Of a stretch of DNA of 8,141 nucleotides, positions 1 through 6,078 are shown in pieces. Positions within the stretch are counted from its first letter, which is position 1, and each line of letters begins with the position of its first letter. The translations under genes and the position numbers were made by a program. Source of the stretch: Erysipelotrichaceae bacterium (GTDB taxonomy: Bacteria > Bacillota_I > Bacilli_A > Erysipelotrichales > Erysipelotrichaceae); assembly GCA_021442745.1 (NCBI GenBank), contig JABUSI010000152.1, positions 1 through 8,141 on the forward strand, written 5' to 3'. The notes beneath the pieces were generated by a model that ran no database searches, had not been told where the DNA came from, and saw only the letters and a list, made by a program, of their open reading frames with translations.

Positions 1-248
1 TCACCAGGCTGCATCTTGAAGATCTGGTCGGTAACCAAACCAACGGAACGGATTGTGAAATCCAGATATCCCTTACCGAAACCGGAAATGGAAATCGGGC
101 ATTCCCCAACCTTCGGAATAGACAATTGTAAGAATTGTCCGTGGTTCGGATTCTTATCCACTGCAACGCGGAATGTATATTCAGAACCGCTTTCCTTTGT
201 GATACTGATAATTTCGCAAGGAATAGGTGCTAAACGATTTTCTGTCAT
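1..248 (-). CDS. asrB: Anaerobic sulfite reductase subunit B, N-terminal part (cut by window edge)
   Basis: The first 82 residues are present; the rest lies beyond position 1. AsrB is the FAD-containing electron-transfer subunit of the AsrABC anaerobic sulfite reductase. It takes electrons from NADH and passes them through AsrA to the sirohaem subunit AsrC, which reduces sulfite to sulfide in the cytoplasm. The visible part is the start of a ferredoxin-reductase-like FAD-binding barrel, with the motif GQFLQLSIPKVGECPIS at residues 37-53. This matches the family's GQF...S.P..GE.PIS flavin-contact loop. The ATG at 246-248 lies one base after the asrA stop. Its ribosome binding site, AAGGAGGT on the minus strand at 257-264, lies inside the last codons of asrA, so translation is probably coupled. 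The NAD-binding domain and C-terminal iron-sulfur cysteines cannot be seen. The call rests on the motif and on asrA next door. Confidence 0.9.
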   Translation of the reverse strand, partial: MTENRLAPIPCEIISITKESGSEYTFRVAVDKNPNHGQFLQLSIPKVGECPISISGFGKGYLDFTIRSVGLVTDQIFKMQPG

Positions 249-249
249 A

Positions 250-1266
250 TTAACCTACCTCCTTTTCAATTTCTTCGATTGCCTTAGCCATCTTTTCTAC
301 TGTAGCTACAATAGAGATGAATTCCGGACAACGATCGATACAACGGCCGCAACCTACGCACATATGATAGTCTTCGAAGCGTGCCTTGTAGTCATGGAAT
401 TTGTGTAATACTTTGTAACGCATACGGTCACCTGCCGTTGTACGGAATTCATGTCCGCCGGCCATTCTGGTGAATCCTTCAATCTGGCAGGATGCAGATG
501 TTCTGCGTCTTTCACCTACGTTGCTGTTTTCATTATACGCAATATCGGTGGTTGTGAAACAAGTACAGGTTGCGCAGGCAATCGTACAAGCACCGCAGGA
601 GATACAACGGCTGTTGTATTCCTTCCACATGTCGTGTGCTTTCAGTTTGTTCAGGATTTCCTTGTTCTTGATTTCCGGAACCGTCAATGTCAATTCGTTT
701 TCGGTTACGTATTCCGGTGTGAATTCGGTTTCTTCACCCGCAAATACCTTCTTGAATTCTTCGTCCTTGACATCAACCAGCCAGCCGTCTTCACATGGTC
801 TTACTGCCAGTGAGTATTCGGTTGTCTTGTTGGAACCCATGCTTACGCAGAAGCAGGTATCCCAAGCTTTTGTACATTCAATCATGACGATTTTTAATTT
901 GTCACGCATGCGTTGATAGTACATGTCACCAAAATAAATCTGGTTCTGGTGTTCCATGGCATTGATGTCACACGGACGCATGAAAATTAAAATCTTCTTG
1001 CTGGTAGGAGCCTTGCTTGCTCTGAATTCATCTTCCGTGAAATAGAACAAGGTTTGCGTAATAGGCCCGTACACTTCTTTTGCAGGCATATCTGACTTTT
1101 CGTCAAATACGATTTCTTCTGCAGTTTTTACGATATCATAGCGGATCATATCCGTGTCGGAATATCTTCCGGCTTTCGGGAAACGCTTCGGTGCGTAGAT
1201 ATCGTATTCTTTTGACAATTCCTTCAGAATTTCATTCACTCTGGAGTTATCAAGTTTGATTCCCAT
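250..1266 (-). CDS. asrA: Anaerobic sulfite reductase subunit A (4Fe-4S protein)
   Basis: This 338-residue protein has about the usual AsrA length. It is the iron-sulfur subunit that carries electrons between AsrB and the sirohaem subunit AsrC during NADH-dependent sulfite reduction. Two 4Fe-4S motifs of the bacterial ferredoxin type lie in the C-terminal third: CISCGACTIAC (Cys221, 224, 227, 231), followed closely by extra cysteines at 234 and 236, and CVGCGRCIDRCP (Cys303, 306, 309, 313). The N-terminal two thirds resembles the FrhB/hydrogenase beta-like region of the family, with cysteines at 99, 131, 138 and 140. There is no signal peptide or membrane segment, so the protein is cytoplasmic. 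The start ATG has an AGGAGGG site nine or so bases upstream (1274-1280). The gene is first in the operon, with asrB directly after it. It is transcribed from the promoter at 1296-1324 and diverges from the LysR gene. Confidence 0.93.
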   Translation of the reverse strand: MGIKLDNSRVNEILKELSKEYDIYAPKRFPKAGRYSDTDMIRYDIVKTAEEIVFDEKSDMPAKEVYGPITQTLFYFTEDEFRASKAPTSKKILIFMRPCDINAMEHQNQIYFGDMYYQRMRDKLKIVMIECTKAWDTCFCVSMGSNKTTEYSLAVRPCEDGWLVDVKDEEFKKVFAGEETEFTPEYVTENELTLTVPEIKNKEILNKLKAHDMWKEYNSRCISCGACTIACATCTCFTTTDIAYNENSNVGERRRTSASCQIEGFTRMAGGHEFRTTAGDRMRYKVLHKFHDYKARFEDYHMCVGCGRCIDRCPEFISIVATVEKMAKAIEEIEKEVG

Positions 1267-1295
1267 AGAGAAACCCTCCTTATCTCGTTACGAAA

Positions 1296-1324
1296 ATTAT
1301 ATCATTTACAAGGTATTATGGTTA
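1296..1324 (-). promoter_or_regulatory. Promoter of asrAB, extended -10 type
   Basis: On the minus strand there is a perfect TATAAT at 1296-1301 preceded by TGA, giving the extended -10 form TGnTATAAT. Seventeen bases upstream lies TAACCA at 1319-1324, a poor -35 (3 of 6). The predicted transcription start is near 1289, about 23 bases before the asrA ATG. A weak -35 with a strong extended -10 fits a promoter that needs an activator, as LysR-type regulated promoters often do. Confidence 0.65.
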
Positions 1325-1330
1325 TATTAA

Positions 1331-1346
1331 AATACTTATATGTATT
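1331..1346. promoter_or_regulatory. Inverted repeat between asrA and lysR genes, candidate LysR-type operator
   Basis: AATAC (1331-1335), a six-base spacer, and GTATT (1342-1346) form a short dyad. A further GTATTAT at 1313-1319 repeats the GTATTAT at 1342-1348. The dyad centre is about 50 bases upstream of the predicted asrA start point and 36 bases before the LysR start codon. That is a sensible place for a regulator that activates asrAB and represses itself. It does not fit the T-N11-A LysR box exactly, and the region is AT-rich, so chance is a serious alternative. Confidence 0.3.
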
Positions 1347-1364
1347 ATTGATTTTTCTAATAAC

Positions 1365-1370
1365 AGGAGA
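1365..1370 (+). promoter_or_regulatory. Ribosome binding site that fixes the LysR start
   Basis: AGGAGA lies just upstream of the ATG at 1375. An ATG 19 codons earlier (1318) is in frame but has no such site. It would also add a hydrophobic stretch ahead of the canonical LysR start, where the helix-turn-helix begins within the first ten residues. The later ATG is therefore chosen. Confidence 0.75.
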
Positions 1371-1374
1371 AAAT

Positions 1375-2295
1375 ATGATTACCATCAAGCACCTGACCAT
1401 CTTCATGGAAGTCGCCCGTACCCAGAGTATGTCCCGGGCGGCAGAAAACCTCTACATGTCCCAGCCGACGGTATCCCAGAAGATCAAGGAAATCGAAGAC
1501 TATTACCACATTTCCCTCTTCCAGAGATACTCCAAATCGTTAGGCATCAGTGCCGAAGGAAAGCTGTTTCTCAAACATGCCGAAAAGATTCTGTACGATA
1601 TCAATCAGCTCAACGAAGAGTTTCTGCAGAAAAAAGCGAATATCAACCTGCGGGTCGGAACCACTCTGACCATCGGCAACACGTTAGCCCCTCTGATTGC
1701 CCGTAAACTGGAAACGGAATACCCCGATACCAAACTGACCATGTGTATCGAAAACACCGAATCCCTGGAACGGAAACTACTGGACAATTCCATTGATATC
1801 GCGATTGTCGAAGGAGAAATCCACAACGACCTCATTGTCCGTCAGGGCATCATCCCCGACCGCATGGTCTTTGTCTGTTCTCCGGGTCATCCGCTGGCCA
1901 GAAAACGAAATGTTACCCTGCAGGATCTTTGCTATCAGAATTTCATCTTCCGCGAAAAAGGATCCGGTACCCGGGCAAATCTCGAATACTTCTTATCCCA
2001 TAACCGCATCCCTTACGTCATCAAATGGGAATGCAGCAGCTGGGAAACCATCAAGCAGGCCGTCATTGCCAATCAGGGCATTACCCTGATTTCCATCCGT
2101 CTGGTGGAACAGGACGTCTACGATAAAAACCTTGTCATCTTACCGATTCAGGAAAACACCCTGAACCGGAATTTCACCTTATGTTACCGCCAGAACAAGG
2201 AACTGACCTTAGACATGGAACACTTCATACACATCGCCAAAAGCGTTCATCGCTGTCCCTTACTCATCGAACTGGAAAAGAAAGAACATAAATAA
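1375..2295 (+). CDS. LysR-type transcriptional regulator, CysL/YeiE-like, probable sulfite reductase regulator
   Basis: A 306-residue LysR-type regulator of standard length. Residues 1-60 form the winged helix-turn-helix: the start MITIKHLTIFMEVA, then AAENLYMSQPTVSQKIKEIE at 22-41 containing the recognition helix. The effector domain runs from about residue 90 to 295. It contains FREKGSGTR, a signature of the CysL (Bacillus) and YeiE (enterobacterial) subgroup. CysL activates the sulfite reductase genes cysJI, and YeiE proteins have been linked to sulfite response. Here the gene diverges from asrAB, so control of sulfite reduction is a good inference, with sulfite or a related sulfur compound as possible ligand. 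The sequence does not prove the ligand. The gene ends just before a hairpin terminator shared with the convergent PTS operon. Confidence 0.88.
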   Translation: MITIKHLTIFMEVARTQSMSRAAENLYMSQPTVSQKIKEIEDYYHISLFQRYSKSLGISAEGKLFLKHAEKILYDINQLNEEFLQKKANINLRVGTTLTIGNTLAPLIARKLETEYPDTKLTMCIENTESLERKLLDNSIDIAIVEGEIHNDLIVRQGIIPDRMVFVCSPGHPLARKRNVTLQDLCYQNFIFREKGSGTRANLEYFLSHNRIPYVIKWECSSWETIKQAVIANQGITLISIRLVEQDVYDKNLVILPIQENTLNRNFTLCYRQNKELTLDMEHFIHIAKSVHRCPLLIELEKKEHK

Positions 2296-2302
2296 ACAAG
2301 AA

Positions 2303-2326
2303 AAAGAACTTCAGCCGAAGTTCTTT
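2303..2326. terminator. Bidirectional hairpin terminator between lysR and the PTS operon
   Basis: AAAGAACTTC (2303-2312), loop AGCC, and GAAGTTCTTT (2317-2326) form a perfect ten-base-pair stem. It begins eight bases after the LysR stop. On the minus strand the stem is followed by a T-rich run, so it is the better terminator for the PTS operon, whose last stop is at 2378. On the plus strand the tail (TCTCTTT) is weaker but usable. Confidence 0.8.
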
Positions 2327-2377
2327 CTCTTTGTATGTGTAGTCTGTTGAAATCCTTTAGGGAGGAGAGTTTTTTGT

Positions 2378-3199
2378 CTAAAAGATACCAACCAGACAAC
2401 CTAAGCAGGAAATAATAATGACACAGAACAGAATCGTTGTGGATTTTACGTTCTTGCCTAACAGATAATACATCAGGATAAACGTGCATAACGGTAAGAA
2501 GCACGGCATAATCCAGCTGATGTATTCGGAAAGCGGCATTGCCAGATCTCCGGAACCAACCATAACGGCTAAGTCAATGGAAACCTGAGAAGCCACCATC
2601 GAACCGATAACCATCAATCCCAATACACCCGCAGCCTTCGTCACATTGGCAATGATTGCCTGACTCTTGGCATCGGAGAAGAACTTGGAACCCAGTTCGT
2701 AACCGTATTTCAATCCGTAGTAACGGGATAAGAAACCCGGAACGTTAATGATTAAGAAGAAGACGATCGGTCCGGCAATGGAACCCTGTGCAGACAGGGA
2801 GCATCCGATACCTACGGCAATCGTCAGCAACGTTCCCCAGAAGAAACTGTCACCGATACCGGCCATCGGACCCATTAAGGAAGTCTTGACTGCCGGAATG
2901 GAAGTTTCGTCAAACTCTTCGCTGTTTGCGTTTTCTTCTTCCATGGCAGCTACGATACCGGCTAATAACGTTACGATATGCGGTGTGCAGGACATGAATT
3001 CCATGTGTCTTTGCAAGGCTGCCGCCATCTTTTCCTTATCGTCACCATATAATCTTCTTAGCACCGGAATCATCGTGAAACAGAAGTTCAGGTGTTGTTG
3101 TCTTTCATAATCCCAGCCGCTGTCCAGCGTACAGGAACGCAGGAACACTTTATTCAAATCGGACTGTGTAATTTTCTTTGTATTAGAAGTCATCGTCAT
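2378..3199 (-). CDS. PTS mannose/fructose/sorbose family transporter subunit IID
   Basis: This 273-residue protein is of normal length for EIID of the mannose-type PTS. EIID is the membrane partner of EIIC in the sugar channel. The N-terminal half is largely cytoplasmic and includes a conserved SGWDYERQQHLNFCF segment (residues 27-41). The family motif GPMAGIGDSFFWGTL follows at about 109-123, then several hydrophobic segments through to a membrane-embedded C-terminus. Its start overlaps the end of the EIIC gene by 17 bases. Two in-frame ATGs (3197-3199 and 3191-3193) lie 4 and 10 bases after an AGGAG site, so the true start may be two residues later. It is the last gene of the operon, and the hairpin at 2303-2326 follows. 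Confidence 0.92.
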   Translation of the reverse strand: MTMTSNTKKITQSDLNKVFLRSCTLDSGWDYERQQHLNFCFTMIPVLRRLYGDDKEKMAAALQRHMEFMSCTPHIVTLLAGIVAAMEEENANSEEFDETSIPAVKTSLMGPMAGIGDSFFWGTLLTIAVGIGCSLSAQGSIAGPIVFFLIINVPGFLSRYYGLKYGYELGSKFFSDAKSQAIIANVTKAAGVLGLMVIGSMVASQVSIDLAVMVGSGDLAMPLSEYISWIMPCFLPLCTFILMYYLLGKNVKSTTILFCVIIISCLGCLVGIF

Positions 3200-3950
3200 C
3201 GATCTCCTTTACCGTATTGTTATTGTTGTTGTTAATCAGAATCAAAGCGACTACCAATCCGCCCAGCGCTACACCAAACGTCGGCAATCCCAGATACGCT
3301 GTCAATAAGAAACCTAACAGTAAGAACGCAACGGTTTCCTTGGTAACCAGCATCTTCGCTAACATCGCAAAACCTAATGCCGGGATAATACCTGCCGCAA
3401 CGTCAAATCCTCTGGTAATCCATTCCGGAATGACTGCTAAAATGGTTTCAATCATCGGAACACCTAAATAGAAGGAAATACCGACAACCAGTGACAAGAC
3501 AACTTTGTTTCCGATGGAAGCGATCCGTGTCACACGGTCGATACCGTCTGCATCACCCTGTGCCGCATACTTATCGGCAATGTGGCTCATCCATGGCAGC
3601 AATACGGACATCTGGAAGTTGTCAAACAACAATACCAGGGAAGCGATAGGAACAGCTAACGTAACAGCCATACCGATTTCCGCATCCGATACGATAACGA
3701 ATGCCGTACCGATAACAGCTCCGGAAACCATATCCGGCGGATTGCTGGCACCGATCGGAACCGCACCCATAAATACCAGTTCCAAAGTACCACCGATGAT
3801 GATACCGGTTTTCAGATCACCTAATACAAGACCTACCAAAGCACCCATCACAATCGGACGGTTATGCATTGTGGATCCCACATAACTGTGCATGTATCCT
3901 ACAAACGCTACTAACGTTACCAGGATTGCCTGCGTCAATAAATTATTCAT
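3183..3950 (-). CDS. PTS mannose/fructose/sorbose family transporter subunit IIC
   Basis: A 255-residue polytopic membrane protein of the EIIC mannose/sorbose family, which forms the transport channel with EIID. Several hydrophobic segments are obvious from the start (residues 4-20) onward. The conserved region GGTLELVFMGAVPIGASNPP at 53-72 is typical of AgaC/SorA/ManY-like subunits and marks the substrate-path region. The protein ends in an odd hydrophilic tail of six asparagines followed, after TVKEI, by four aspartates and a phenylalanine. The gene overlaps the EIIB gene by 8 bases and the EIID gene by 17 bases, which indicates tight translational coupling. Sequence alone does not reveal the sugar; the AgaC/SorA resemblance allows amino sugars, sorbose, mannose or fructose. 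Confidence 0.92.
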   Translation of the reverse strand: MNNLLTQAILVTLVAFVGYMHSYVGSTMHNRPIVMGALVGLVLGDLKTGIIIGGTLELVFMGAVPIGASNPPDMVSGAVIGTAFVIVSDAEIGMAVTLAVPIASLVLLFDNFQMSVLLPWMSHIADKYAAQGDADGIDRVTRIASIGNKVVLSLVVGISFYLGVPMIETILAVIPEWITRGFDVAAGIIPALGFAMLAKMLVTKETVAFLLLGFLLTAYLGLPTFGVALGGLVVALILINNNNNNTVKEIDDDDF

Positions 3951-4428
3951 GTTCGCCTCCTAAAGCTTTTGTATAAGCTGTTTTCGTATCATTCGGGACA
4001 AGCTGCATATTAATGTCAATGCCCCTGTCCAGCAAATCTGCCAGCACGGCTTCGTCTTCCTTAGACACAAAGACCGCTTTGGAAATCTGCTTCTTGTCTT
4101 CACTCTGTCTGGTACCGCCTAAGTTAATGGAAGTAATCCCATTGGTTTCCTTTGCCAGTCTGGCAGCCTCTTCAATGGTTTCACAGATGATAAACAGTTT
4201 GTATTTGTCGGTAGCACCGGAATTGATGGCCTTGATGGAATCATCAATGTTCTTGATGACTAACTTGATGTTCTGCGGTTTGGCAATTTTTACCGCCATC
4301 ATTTTCAGTTCATCTTTTACCAAGGCGTCACTGGCTAACAGAATGCAATCGATTCCCAGGAATTTACTCCAGGAAAATGCAACCTGTCCGTGCAACAGAC
4401 GATGGTCAACTCTTACAAATTTAATCAT
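3943..4428 (-). CDS. PTS mannose/fructose/sorbose family transporter subunit IIB
   Basis: This 161-residue cytoplasmic protein is the phosphocarrier that passes phosphate from EIIA to the incoming sugar. The N-terminal signature RVDHRLLHGQV holds the phosphorylated histidine, His13, in the HGQV loop. The family usually reads R(I/V)D.RL(I/L)HGQV, so this copy should be active; the extra His9 is a minor variation. No IIA domain is fused to it, unlike ManX/LevD-type fusions, and none is encoded beside it. The start ATG lies within the end of the BtpA-like gene (8-base overlap), with an AGGGGG ribosome site at 4436-4441. Confidence 0.93.
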   Translation of the reverse strand: MIKFVRVDHRLLHGQVAFSWSKFLGIDCILLASDALVKDELKMMAVKIAKPQNIKLVIKNIDDSIKAINSGATDKYKLFIICETIEEAARLAKETNGITSINLGGTRQSEDKKQISKAVFVSKEDEAVLADLLDRGIDINMQLVPNDTKTAYTKALGGEHE

Positions 4429-5164
4429 GTAGCTTCCCCCTGATTTCTTTTACTTTATTCATGATTTCCCTTACATGTTCGGCAGACAAATCACCATAGT
4501 CCTGACGATTGTCCTTGAAATAACTTCCGATAATGGCTCCGTCCGCAATCGCCAGCTGGCTTTCTATATTATCTAATGTCACACCGGCTGCCACAATCAG
4601 CGGGAAATCCTCTAAAACATCTTTAAATTGTTTGATTTTTTCAATCGAAGTTTCTTCACCGGTTTTCGTTTCCGTTACACAGATGGCTTCGACTCTCCGC
4701 ATTGCCGTTCTCAGATCCTCTTCCAATGTATGGATGGACAACAGCGGTTGGTATTTAAACCGTACCCCACCGAAGACTGCCACGTCGTATTTCGCTTTAT
4801 AGGATTCCAAAAAATATTCCAGGGATTCTTCGTCCCGGTCCTTGACATGACCGACAACGGAATCGATCTGTACGAAATCCGCACCGTATTCATTTGCCAG
4901 TTCAAATCCCAGCATATCGAAGTTCAGACAGTTTACACCGTATGGAATCGGTGATCCGTTTTCTTTCAGATACTGCAGCGCCTGTTTCATATCTGTCAGC
5001 GTACCGAAGTAATCTTCAACGATGACGGCATCCACGCCCTCTTCACAATAAATCGCAAATTCCCGTTTGAACCGTTCAAACCGTTCTTCTCTTGTCAAAC
5101 CTTTCAGATGCAACATACCGATGATCGGTTTCTTGTTGCAGAAAATCTCATCGAACCTTTTCAT
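4421..5164 (-). CDS. BtpA/SgcQ-family TIM-barrel protein in a PTS operon
   Basis: This 247-residue soluble protein is the first gene of the operon. It matches the BtpA/SgcQ family by its ordered barrel motifs: IIGMLHL at residues 14-20, VIVEDYFG at 47-54, VNCLNFD at 77-83, a TETKTGE loop at 164-170, VAAGVTLDNI at 191-200, and ADGAIIGSYFK at 207-217. The last two resemble the phosphate-binding end of TIM barrels. BtpA was named for a role in photosystem I biogenesis in cyanobacteria, but family members in heterotrophs such as SgcQ sit in sugar PTS operons. Their reaction is not established. Here it overlaps the EIIB gene by 8 bases, so I infer it handles a phosphorylated sugar delivered by this PTS. 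The ribosome site is AAGGGGG at 5171-5177. The promoter lies at 5241-5269, giving a leader of about 70 bases. Confidence 0.82.
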   Translation of the reverse strand: MKRFDEIFCNKKPIIGMLHLKGLTREERFERFKREFAIYCEEGVDAVIVEDYFGTLTDMKQALQYLKENGSPIPYGVNCLNFDMLGFELANEYGADFVQIDSVVGHVKDRDEESLEYFLESYKAKYDVAVFGGVRFKYQPLLSIHTLEEDLRTAMRRVEAICVTETKTGEETSIEKIKQFKDVLEDFPLIVAAGVTLDNIESQLAIADGAIIGSYFKDNRQDYGDLSAEHVREIMNKVKEIRGKLHD

Positions 5165-5212
5165 ATTATACCCCCTTCGTCTGGATTTTCGTTTACAGGT
5201 TATTATCGTGCA

Positions 5213-5288
5213 CTTGTATTAACTTGTATTTTCCGAATACATAATAATACAAGTTTTTACCAATGTCAACATGTATTATCTTGTATTA
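5213..5288. promoter_or_regulatory. Six-half-site operator array for the GntR regulator
   Basis: Half-sites related to CTTGTATT occur at 5213 (+), 5223 (+), 5236-5243 (-, degenerate AATACATA), 5246-5253 (-, AATACAAG), 5270 (+, CATGTATT) and 5280 (+). Within each tandem pair the repeats start exactly 10 bases apart. The outer copies CTTGTATTA (5213-5221) and TAATACAAG (5245-5253) form a perfect palindrome centred at 5233, and the inner pair 5223/5236 shares that centre. The second and third pairs are in turn symmetric around 5261-5262. TTGTAT/ATACAA halves resemble sites of HutC-type GntR proteins. The array covers the PTS -10 and start point and the regulator's own -35, so repression of both is the natural reading. 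Confidence 0.72.
5241..5269 (-). promoter_or_regulatory. Near-consensus promoter of the btpA-like/PTS operon
   Basis: On the minus strand a perfect -35 TTGACA (5264-5269) is followed after exactly 17 bases by TATTAT (5241-5246), one mismatch from consensus. The start point is predicted near 5234. The two minus-oriented half-sites of the operator array overlap the -10 and spacer, and the palindrome centre lies at the start point. This is what a strong promoter under repressor control looks like. Confidence 0.82.
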
Positions 5289-5308
5289 TTCATTTTTTTC
5301 GATATAAT
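5281..5308 (+). promoter_or_regulatory. Promoter of the GntR gene, predicted to give a leaderless mRNA
   Basis: A perfect -10 TATAAT lies at 5303-5308, with TTGTAT (5281-5286) sixteen bases upstream as a partial -35 (3 of 6). That -35 falls inside the sixth operator half-site, so the regulator probably controls itself. The start codon A is seven bases after the last -10 base, exactly where transcription should begin. Confidence 0.65.
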
Positions 5309-5314
5309 AATGGC

Positions 5315-6040
5315 ATGAACAACATTTCTTATTTAACATTAGCCGAGCAGGTCTATAACGACATTGCCAATAAAATCAATGAAGACATTTATCCGGCAGG
5401 CAGTACGATTCCCGGCGAACTGAAACTGAGCGAAACATATGGTGTTTCCCGCGTTACCGTTCGCAACGCAATCGATAAACTGGTTGATGACGGTTATTTA
5501 ATCAAAAGGAAAGGAAAAGGAACATTTGTCCGTCAGAAACAAACCATTGTCAACGCCTTCGCCAACGGAAGTTTTTCACGAAACTGTCAGTTGCTTGGCG
5601 TAAAACCATCTTCACACATTATTTCCTGTAAAGTCATGACTGCCACACAGAGCGTAGCAGACGATCTTGGCTGTGACACCAACGAAGTCATCGAAATGAA
5701 ACGGGTCCGTTATATCGGTGATGACCCTTGTATTGTTGAAATTGATTATTTTCCGAAAACGTTTGACTTTCTTCTGACAAGCGAACTGGGAAACGGGTCC
5801 CTGATTGATTTCATTTACCAGAACACAAAGAAAGCATCCCTGGCGTTCATTGACGAATACCGTATTGTGAACGCCGGCGAAGAATTTGCCCAATGGTTAT
5901 CTTGTAAAAACGGAACGCCGTTACTGGAAGTCAACCAGAAAGTCCTGACCGCAAACGATCAGATTCTTTACATCAACAAGCAATACATTCTGACCAGCAA
6001 GTACGTATACGCCGTACGTTCATCCAACGATTATCAATAA
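5315..6040 (+). CDS. GntR/HutC-family transcriptional regulator (UTRA ligand domain) of the PTS operon
   Basis: A 241-residue regulator of usual HutC-subfamily length. Residues 7-73 form the GntR winged helix-turn-helix: LAEQVYNDIANKI, then IPGELKLSETYGVSRVTVRN with the recognition helix around 44-56, and the wing KGKGTFV at 66-72. Residues from about 90 to 232 fit the UTRA effector-binding domain, which commonly binds phosphorylated sugars. It diverges from the BtpA-like/PTS operon, and the shared region is packed with candidate half-sites, so it is most likely the local repressor, relieved by a sugar phosphate. The start at 5315 fits the family N-terminus. The frame stays open upstream to 5108, but that stretch is antisense to the btpA-like gene and covers the promoter. 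No ribosome binding site precedes the ATG. Confidence 0.9.
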   Translation: MNNISYLTLAEQVYNDIANKINEDIYPAGSTIPGELKLSETYGVSRVTVRNAIDKLVDDGYLIKRKGKGTFVRQKQTIVNAFANGSFSRNCQLLGVKPSSHIISCKVMTATQSVADDLGCDTNEVIEMKRVRYIGDDPCIVEIDYFPKTFDFLLTSELGNGSLIDFIYQNTKKASLAFIDEYRIVNAGEEFAQWLSCKNGTPLLEVNQKVLTANDQILYINKQYILTSKYVYAVRSSNDYQ

Positions 6041-6050
6041 CAAACAAAAA

Positions 6051-6078
6051 GGAAGCCTTCATCGGCTTCCCTTTTTTT
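6051..6078. terminator. Bidirectional terminator between gntR and tagF-like gene
   Basis: GGAAGCC (6051-6057), loop TTCATC, and GGCTTCC (6064-6070) are followed by CTTTTTTT on the plus strand, a classic intrinsic terminator ten bases after the GntR stop. On the minus strand the same stem is followed by TTTTTGTTTG and can end the tagF-like transcript. The tagF-like stop codon (6077-6079) lies in the T-tract itself. Confidence 0.9.

Noticed and set aside
451..916. Two overlapping plus-strand open frames opposite asrA
   Set aside because: They are antisense to a clear AsrA coding sequence with both iron-sulfur motifs, and they have no recognisable domain or ribosome site.
1318..1374. N-terminal extension of the LysR protein from an upstream ATG
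   Set aside because: It has no ribosome site, runs through the divergent promoter region and would precede the standard LysR start; the ATG at 1375 has AGGAGA just upstream.
2748..4432. Plus-strand open frames opposite the PTS genes (2748-3110, 3505-3885, 4013-4432)
   Set aside because: They are shadow frames with biased low-complexity composition, lying opposite well-supported EIIB, EIIC and EIID genes.
5165..5240. Possible riboswitch or attenuator in the roughly 70-base leader of the PTS operon
   Set aside because: I see no convincing hairpin plus T-tract or known aptamer pattern; the leader is explained by operator half-sites and the ribosome site.
5212..5288. Repeats that might be a small CRISPR-like array
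   Set aside because: The repeats are only 8-10 bases, alternate in orientation and have no spacers of constant length; they fit operator half-sites far better.
5108..5314. N-terminal extension of the GntR protein
   Set aside because: It overlaps the btpA-like gene in antisense and passes through the promoter and operator array; the winged helix begins right after 5315.
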